Positions 1 through 9,200 of a DNA stretch of 9,751 bases are shown here, one piece after another; within the stretch, counting starts at the first letter, position 1, and every line of letters begins with the position of its first letter. The DNA comes from Eubacterium sp. (GTDB lineage: Bacteria > Bacillota > Clostridia > Oscillospirales > Acutalibacteraceae): NCBI GenBank assembly GCA_029054965.1, contig JAIDEF010000071.1, forward strand, positions 1-9,751. The letters are read 5' to 3'. The position numbers and the translations under genes are program-made. The notes below the pieces were generated by a model. It was not told the DNA's origin. It did no database searches and saw only the letters and a list, made by a program, of their open reading frames with translations.

Positions 1-14
1 AAATAACATAGTAT

Positions 15-20
15 TATAAT
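15..20 (+). promoter_or_regulatory. Candidate -10 box (TATAAT)
   Basis: This is a perfect match to the sigma-A -10 consensus, TATAAT, about 150 bases upstream of the large gene and in its orientation. The matching -35 box would lie left of the window edge, so the promoter cannot be confirmed. The region is very AT-rich, so a chance match is possible. If it is used, transcription would start near base 27 and give a 5' leader of about 140 bases containing the 36-71 hairpin. Confidence 0.4.
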
Positions 21-35
21 ATTACCGTAAATAAT

Positions 36-71
36 TGGGTGTAGTATACAAAAAATCTATTTTTACACCCA
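36..71. repeat. Inverted repeat / leader hairpin with 8-bp perfect arms
   Basis: TGGGTGTA at 36-43 is the exact reverse complement of TACACCCA at 64-71, with 20 bases between. The loop has an A6 run (50-55) and a T5 run (60-64) that could extend the pairing with a bulge. No T-tract follows the right arm, so it is not a terminator for an upstream gene. It lies just downstream of the candidate -10 box. It could be a 5'-UTR hairpin (mRNA stability or regulation) or an operator palindrome. Sequence alone does not separate these, and I do not recognise a riboswitch class here. Confidence 0.45.
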
Positions 72-152
72 TGGCAATACAAAATCAGGCTTGTATCTGT
101 GAAGGGCGTAGTCAGTAAGCCTTAGCTTTTATTAGTCTGACAGAGTATGCTA

Positions 153-160
153 AAAGGAGG
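153..160 (+). promoter_or_regulatory. Ribosome binding site of the large GH43 gene
   Basis: AAAGGAGG is a near-perfect Shine-Dalgarno, nine bases before the ATG at 170. It fixes the start there. That start also gives a complete signal peptide with a short basic N-terminus, so both signals agree. Confidence 0.9.
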
Positions 161-169
161 AATTTATCT

Positions 170-265
170 ATGAAAGTTAGTTTGTCAAAACGATTGCTTT
201 CTGCATTTCTTGCGGTGCTGATGATAGTTACATCAATCCCGATGATGTCACTCACTGCATTCGCT
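170..265 (+). other. Sec signal peptide of the GH43 protein (residues 1-32)
   Basis: A basic N-terminus (K2, K7, R8) is followed by a hydrophobic core (LLSAFLAVLMIV) and a small-residue cleavage site, TAFA|AED, after A32 (A33 is an alternative). There is no cysteine at the cleavage site, so this is not a lipoprotein. Mature protein would start near residue 33. Confidence 0.93.
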
Positions 266-3200
266 GCAGAAGACAGTCCGGAAGTCCTTTTCTATGACTT
301 CTGCGGCGGTAACTCCGCTACATACGATGACAATGAAAAGGGCAGAGTTGTTGATGTTTCAAAACATACACAGTCTGTCAAGGAGTACACCCCTGTTGCG
401 TCTTCAAATGGTTATACAATTTCTTTTAATTATAATCCTTTGAAACTTAATACTGATGGAAGTATGAGCGGAGGTAATGAGTCCATTATAAACATTGGTA
501 CTCCAAGTAATGCAGCAGGCTCACGTACATATTTCAATCTTTATGAAGATGGAAAGATGCATTGGACTTGGGATATTGATAATGGTAATGGTAATAACTA
601 TTTTGATGCTGTAAACGTTTTCGGCGATAAGCTTACAGCAGATGAATGGCATGAAATTACTATCGTTGTTACTCCTGTTGGTAATCTTGATATTATCAAA
701 ATTTACGTTGATAATGTATTAACAAAAACGATTGACTTAACAGCAGGAACAAAGGAAGAGATGGGTGTTACATCTGTTTCTCTTTATCCGGGCAAGTGTG
801 TGTCGGCTTATCTTGCTGAAGCAAGACCGGTATATTACGGATTAAGTGTTGAATATGGTGATTGGAGCGATGCAAAGGATGGTTATATTGATGATGTAAT
901 TATCCGTAATAATGCTGGTGCTACAATTGAAATGCTCAAACAGGTTATGACTGATTATGAGAAGTCAATGAGTGATGAAACCATTTATATGAATATGCGT
1001 GCAGCTTATCTTGCTTATGTTGAGGCGAACAAGGTTTATGATGCATATTACTATGGCGGCAACAAAGGCAATGTTGTATCACAAGATGATATTACCACTG
1101 CTTATTGGCATATGCGACTGAACTATGGCAATATGTGGACAAATAAGTGGGAAGATTATGCTAACACTGTTACCGCCAATGCGACAGGTTCATTTACAAG
1201 ATCGAATGGTGATATAACAGGCAATGAAGCAGCATTGTATCAGAATCTGCTCTATGCAGGTACGGCAAACGCTGATTTAAAAATCTCAGGCGACTCAAAT
1301 GTTGTTATAACTGATAATATAAAGAATTGGCTCAGATATCCTGAGGTTGTAATGCTTTATGATGGTGTTACCAATCACACTCCCACTGTGCCAATCATGA
1401 TTTGTATTAACAAAAATGGTGGTAATAATGAGCGCTGGGTTCATGCAATAACCCTAACCACAAATAACAGCAATGATATTGTGCTTACCGACGGCTGGAG
1501 AAGTGCATATAACAGTTATGGTGACTGGAACTTTTCTAATGCTTATAATAACGGTGTGGTAACCAGTAGCTCAACTTCAAGTACACAAGGCTTCAAAGTT
1601 GGTAATAAAGGTTTAATATCTGCAAATAACACTGCAACAAGTGGTTTTGCGAATACAATGCAATTTGCAGGAAGATTTAAAACCGGTGAATTTGTAAGAG
1701 CAACCAATCTGACGGTTACTTCATATATTTCAAATGCAAATGACGGCAGAGTTGATAATTACGTTTCTGTTTTGAATCCGTCACTTCCTGTTTATGTTGT
1801 GAACTACAAGGGCATTAAAGATATAATCAGTAACAATGCATATCGTCTTGCTAATGTTACAGATTACAAGCAGGGCGGTGCTGATGTTTTCCTCCGTGCT
1901 TATGACAGATTGATGAAGAATCCGAATTCCTTCTTTGTCGATGCTGATGGCAATCCTGTTAATGGCTGGGAAGCTTGTAAGACAAATTATGATACTGCTT
2001 ATACAAACTTTATGAAAGAGGTAACTGCAGTAGAGCCGAATTATGAACTGATTCGTCAGGCATTAACTACTCAGTACCTTAATCCTGATACTAAGCAGCT
2101 TGCTTCTCCAATGGAAAGAGTTAACGGCAGAGGTCAGCAGAACTATACTGACGAGACCTGGGGTCCTTTCATTGCAGCATATAATAAAGCACAGGAAGCT
2201 ATGGCAAAAGTAGTAACTGATGGCTATACCGCTATTGATGCTTCTATTGCTGAAGAGGTTACAACAACCTTCCGAGCACTTAGAATGGCTCAGGTAGATA
2301 CCATGGAGCCTGTTATGTCTTATGAATCAGGTTCAACACTTGGTCCTGATATGACAATTTCCATTTCAGCAAACCCTGATGATACATCAGATTTAACAGG
2401 TGCTGTAATAAAATATAAGGTTACTTACGATAATGAGGCGCGTCCTCTTCGTTCAGACCTTGCTTCTGCTGATGATTATACAGAAGATTTTGCTCCATTT
2501 GCAGGCAGCAGTGAACATTCACTTGCGTATGTTTCTGCAGCTTTCTTTAAGGATGGTAAGCCGATTTCAAACATGACAGTTTGCTCATATTACATTCTTG
2601 AAGGTCCTGATATGTCTGTAGCAAGCGGCACAGCTATCGCAGCAGATGAAAAGATTACACTTTCACCTGCACCTGACGGTGCCGGCAATGTTTATGAAGG
2701 TCCTATTGAGTATCGTATTAATGACGGTGAATGGACCTCATATAGTGAGCCGATTGTACCTTTCGCAGGTTTAAATAGTTCTGAGGTTACGGTTTATGCT
2801 CGCCAGACTGTTGAAGGTGAAACTTCTGCAATAAGCAGTGCTACATATGTGAGAGCCACCTCTAAAGACCTTGCAATTACATCTGAAATGGGTAATAAGG
2901 TAAGCAGCCAAAGCACTATCACAATTACTGACCCTGAAAATGTTGATGCTACCATTAAATATACAATGAATGTTAATGGTGAAGAAAAGGTAAAGGCTGC
3001 AACATATTCAGCTCCTATAACTCTTTCAGATTTAGGTAATATTGAGTATATTATTGTTAACGCTTGGCGTGATTATCAGGGTGAAGAAACCGCTGTTAAA
3101 AAGATATTCCTCAGCGATGACCTTGACACACTTGCTCTTCGTGAGAGCTTTGATAATGCAAGCATTAATGGTTTAACCTTCAGCTCAACTCCTGACTTGG

Positions 3201-6200
3201 GCAGCAATTACTCAGGTAAATTCACTGAGCAGGCAGGCTCAGTAGTTGCAGGTGCAGGTAATATTGACGGTAACGCAAATGGCTATGACTGGTCATCAGG
3301 CTGGAGAGAGAATGCATTAAAAATCAATGCAAATTCTTCAGTGAAACAGCACCTTGAGATTGCTAACCCTATTGCTTCAAGAGAAGCAAATAAGGTTGCT
3401 GCTCAGAATAACGGTATTACATTGAGCTACTGGAGATATATTGAACGTGACGGTAAAGTTGTTGATGATATTACCCAGTACGCAGGAAATGATTATTGGT
3501 ATACAGGTGTTGGCTTTAAGGCTGCAGATTCAAATGAGGAATATTTCCTTGCTAATATGAATGGATGGGCAACCTTCAGAAATAATTATGGTAATGCTGC
3601 AGGCTTCAGATATCAGGATATCAAGGCTGATCCGCAGAATAAAACTCTGCATGCTGCAGGTAACTATTCAGGTCAGTGGATGAATATTGTTATTACTGTT
3701 GACCCGAATGCTGAAACTAACAATGTAATGGTTTACACTAATGGTGAACCGCACGAGTCTACCTATGCAGGTGACTTTGGTAATTCAAAGGGTCTTGCAA
3801 ATGAAATTATTAATTTCATTTCAAGGGATGATACTGTTCTCACAATCGGTGACAATGGTATGAACTACTGGGCAAATGGTTTTGATACATATATTGACGA
3901 TGTTCGTGTTTATACAGAAGTTCTTTCTCAGGTTGATATCAATAATATGTATACCGACGAATATTCTGATGTTTGGTCAGAAAAAGCACTTGCACATGAT
4001 CCTACAGCCGTTACTGTTTATACACTTGCTGACGGCAGAACAGTAGGTCAGGAATATATGGATGCAAATCCTGGTACTTCATATAGCAAGATTGATTACT
4101 ATATGTTTGGTACAGGCTTGACAGTTTATCATTCAGATGATGCTTATATCTGGAAGGCAGTAGGTGACGAAAAGGGCAGATGTGGTTATCAGAACCAGCA
4201 GCTCTTCGGCAGTGACTATGTTACTGCACTTGCAGGTCCTCTCGGCTGGACAAAAGCCTCTCCTGAAAATAAGCCTGGTGCAGGCTATCTTGTATGGGCT
4301 CCGCATGTAATGTACAATACTACAATCAACAAGTGGTGCTTCTATGGCTCAACCTCAGCATGGGGTGCTTTGCAGTCAGAAATATTTATGGGAACAAGTG
4401 ATAACATCACAGGTCCTTATACAAATATTACAACTATCGCTCGCAGCGTTTCTACCGAAAATAAGGTTAACGCAATTGATCCTGCTACCTTCTATTCACC
4501 GGATGGTACACTCTATATGGTTTACGGATCTTATCAGACAGGTATTGCTATTAAGAAGCTTAATGCTGATGGTACCTGCATTGGCGGCGAGTCAAAATAC
4601 ATTGCTGATTTGAACAGCTCACTTGATGACGGCGGTGCTAAGCTGATTACAACAGTTGAAGGCATCGGCAGTGGTGAGGGTCCATTCGTGAAATATCGGA
4701 ATGGTTGGTATTATTTATATGTTGCATACGGCGGAAACGGCTGGAATTACACAACCCGTGTATTCCGTTCAAAGAATCCTGAAGGTCCTTATGCAGGTAT
4801 AAATGGTGTTGAAGCAAATTCAACATTAAGCAATGATGAAAGAATGCGCGGTAATCAGTTTATGTCTTCTTACCTTATTCAGGGTAATGAATGGATAAAT
4901 TCAGGTACTGCACATAACTCAATATTCAATGCTGAGAATGATAAGGGCGAAATCGTAACACTTAACGCAGTTCATTCACGTCCTCTTGCTACTTCACAGA
5001 CAGATAAAATGAATGCTGTCGAGGATGGTGCAATGGCTACAAGACAGAGTGACTTGTCAGGTAACAATACTGTTATTAATATGGTTGGCTACACCGAAAG
5101 CGGCTGGCCTGTAACCTTCCCATTAAAGTACAATGGTACTGATTCACTCAAGCTTGGTAATGTTACTGCCCGTGATTTGGCTGGTATTTATGCCGGTAAC
5201 AAATTTGATATGGGCTTGGCTTGGAATCAGTATAATGGACTTTATACATTCCGTATGGTTGCTGCTGATGATTACACCGGTGTATTATATGGTACTGAAT
5301 ACAACGGCACACTCTTTACTTTTGATTTTAAAATTATCAATTATGATACTAACACTTGGGTACAATTTAAAAACAGTGAGGGCATTGTTGTCCGTGAAGC
5401 AACTGTTGCAACTCAGGTTAAGGATGGCAAAACCGTTTATGAACTTGGCTTCATTAACTGTGATGCTACAAGTGAATCTTACGGTAAGCAGGTATGGTGC
5501 TATAAGGGTCAGGATCTTCCTAACCCTGATGATGTAGAATCAAATGCTGTTGCAGTTGATATGGATCAGATTATCTATACCCATAAGGCTAATGAAGAGT
5601 ATTATCTCTATGGTCAGGAAATTTCTGATAATCTTGATTATGACCCGATTACTCATAACTTTGGTGAAAGAGCTACAAAAATCAGAGTTAAGTATCCTTA
5701 TCGCATAGATACTTCAGACCCTGGTGCAGTATATTGCTATTCAGATGAACAAATCTGTGCTGATTATGGTTGCTCAGGTTCAGGTCTGTATGCTGAACTG
5801 GTTAAGGAAGCAAAAGCCGAGGGTGAATACAGTGAATATATTCTCAGAGGCTATGTATCTGACTATTTCAAATATAATACTGATACTGATTCGTATACCG
5901 AGGATGGTGTAATCCTTATTATCAGTTATAAGGATGAGAATGGAAAAGAGTACTCAGAATTTGCATTCAGCTATGTAATGCCTAACCCTGCAATGGCTCA
6001 TACATTGCAGTTTATGAGAAATCAGAATGAAAGAGTCGGTAATGATAAGCGAATTTCTACTGGTCTTTATACAAGATTTATAGGTTCTGAGGGTGCTGCT
6101 ACAGAGATTGTTTCAACATTGACAAAATCTCCTCATGCAACATTTACAACCGAGCCTATTCGTGATACCGGTACATTTAAGTATCTTGCAACATTCGGTG

Positions 6201-9200
6201 ATGCTGAATCTATCAATGATGCAAACTACGAAACACCTGCTTTAATTGAAAGTCAGTTTAATAAGTTTGATAAGACAGTTGGTGTTAATGCTGGTTCATT
6301 TGGTGCTGCAGAGCATAACGATAATCAGGATGGATGGTATACGAATACATCAGCAGTTGTTCAGGCTGATTATTATCTTGACTATTCTAACCCAGACAAT
6401 CCAATTATTAATCGTGATTCAAATGGCGTACCAACCGGTTATTCCATTAAGTATTTGGCAACAAACTTACAATGGAAGCCTAAAACTAACTCTCAGTATG
6501 GTACATCATATATGAACAATCGTACAGGTTTATCTGCAGATTTAACATATACTGCAAATACGGATATTCTTGTTGATACTTCATTACAACAGATGGATAA
6601 GTATTTGATTGGTGAAAACGGTCGTAAGGTAATGAGCGGCTCAGTAACTAATTCTACTTATTCTGATCCTAATTTTGAGTCAGGTCTTGTTCCTGCATTT
6701 ACCAAGATTTCCGGTACACAGGCAACTACAAATAGCTGGACCGGTCAGATTGTACTGACAGGTAAGGATTCAATTGATAAGCTGCCTCTTGTTGATTCTT
6801 CTGATCCTAATGCTGCTGAAAAGTCATCCAACTTCATTATGGAGCAGGGTACAAATAACTGGTGGAAACAAGGTTTATCATCAAATTACACCAGTGAAGA
6901 GATTTATTCTTACTACAATATTGGTGTAAGTACCTGTGACAAGGGTGCTGTTCGTGAATTTGTTGAAACCTTTGCAAATAAGAAGCTTAATATTGTTAGA
7001 AATAAAGCTACCGGCAAAATCGAATCTATTGAAGCAGTAGGCGATTTGGTTGGTTCTGACTATTCTGCAGCTTCATATCGTGAGTATATGAGAGCATTAA
7101 GTGAAGGCTTCTTCTTCGTAGAGAATACAAAGAATACAAGATACGAGGAGAATGGTGTTGAAAAGGCTTATACAACAGCTTACGGCACAACTCCTGACGG
7201 CGGTACACATTCATATATTTATACAGATGAAATCGGAAATAATATTTTCGGTGATGACACCACCAATACTGACCCTGTTCAGTCTCAGATTATCGAAAAC
7301 ATTATTTCAAAATATGAGGCTCTCTTCACAATTGAAAAATTCAATTCCTGTCAGGAAACAATCAATGAAAATAAGGAATTTGTTGAGATTCAAAAAGAAA
7401 ATGGTAATTATACTGATGAAACAGTAAATGATTTTAATGATTTCCTTACTGAAGCTTCAAAGTACTTTGAATACTATCTTGATAAGGAAAATCCTGTTGA
7501 AAATCAGGATTACTGGAGATATACAAAGTTAACAGGTTCTGAGTATGATGAACTTTTAGAGTTGGTTGACTCTTATAAGCGTTCTTTGATGCCTGTTGTT
7601 GATTCAACAGAGCTTCAGACTCAGGTTGATATTAAGACTCCATTATTAAATGATGGTATTTTTGCTGAAAATGAGTCCGGTGAAAAAGTTCAGGTTAAGA
7701 CAATGTCAAGCTGGATTGCTATGGATAAAGCTGTTAGCAAGGCTAAGCAGGATAAAATTGATACTGCAGGTAATGCTAAGTATGAAACACTTGAGCCTGA
7801 AACAATCATCCTCGACAATAAGGAATATACCTATGCTGAACCTGATATTAACACACTTTCAGCAGATCAGATTTTAGTAAATGACGATACAGATGTTGTT
7901 AAGGCAACAGAGCTTAAGGATTGTGATGCAAGTGACAGATATGTTAGCTATGATGCAGTAGTTGATGTTGTTTCAGCAATGGAGCGTGACAGATATACTC
8001 CTGAAGCACTTGCTAAGTTTGATGAATTTGTTGATCAGCTCAGTAACGGAACTGATTTGACTAAGCCATCTGTTTATGTTTTTGCAACTGATGACATTGC
8101 AGCTAATTATAATAAAGTAACAGGCGATAATGTTGTTGCAGGTACAAAACTTTGTGCAACTGCACAGGATGAAACTGATCAATTAACAACTAAGCTTCTT
8201 GAGATGCTTAACGGACTTGAGGTTAATGTTTATACCGCATACTTTACTATTCAGAAATCTGATAAAAATGGCGTTCCGGAAAACATTGTTCCTAATGATA
8301 AAGGTTATTATACTTATACTAAGGATTACGGTGAAATGTTTACATTTGATACCGGTGCTGATGATAATGCTGTTGTAACATGGCTTGTTCAGACCTTCAG
8401 AAAGGGCGACCTTGACAAGTATATGAATGCTGTTGATGATGAGGACGGAAACAAGGTTTATAACGGTGAAATTATTAAACCGCTTGCTGTGTCAAGACTT
8501 TCATCATATACAGGTGCAGATATGCTTCGCAAGGCTGATTGCGATATGAGGGTAACAGCTCAGATTAATGCATCCGAAACTGCCGGAACAGGTGTTGTTC
8601 TTAAGGTTTATAATGGCTATAACAATATTACAGATGTTATTTATGCTGCTGATATTGAAACAGCTAAGTCAAAGCTTGTAGATCCTGTAATGCCGTTCTA
8701 TAATTTCAAGGAATGGAATATTATCGATCAGGGTGATAACAAGTTTGTTGCTAAGCCTGTATTTGATTCTATCCCAACAGTTACTGTTACAGTTTCTGAA
8801 GGTAATTCATTAGCAGGTAAAAAGCTCAGCGGTAACATTGCAGAATCAGGCACAGAGGTTACTGTTTCTACAAGCAATGCAGAGTTCTATGCTTGGGCTG
8901 TTAAGACTGCTGACAACAAATATCAGATAGTAAGCTACAGCAAGTCATATACATTTGTTGCTATTGTTGATGAAGCTTATACCTTAATCACTACAGACGG
9001 TGATAAATATTATGCTGATGGTACTGAGCTGACAGCAGATATGGTTGACCAGTTTGTTAATACAACTGACAATGGAATGACTGCTGATGAATATCTAAAG
9101 CTTAAGCTTGATAACAAAGCACCATTTATTTATAAGCAGGGTGCTGACTTAGGCGGAAGAAAGATATTCATTCGTGTTACAAGCGGAGCTGATGAAAATG

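Noticed and set aside
71..118. A 15-residue leader peptide (MAIQNQACICEGRSQ) in the 5' leader.
   Set aside because: No ribosome binding site precedes this ATG, it overlaps the right arm of the inverted repeat, and there is no run of regulatory codons. Translation is not supported.
4344..4613. Short plus-strand frames in another phase within the large gene (also at 5133, 5724, 6246, 7152 and 7650).
   Set aside because: They overlap well-recognised GH43 and other domains in the main frame, and their translations are rich in Leu, Ile and Met as expected for out-of-frame reading of AT-rich DNA.
7026..7214. Short minus-strand frames inside the large gene (also 7973-8182).
   Set aside because: They lie opposite a continuous, domain-bearing coding frame, lack ribosome binding sites and show no recognisable motifs. 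They are shadows.
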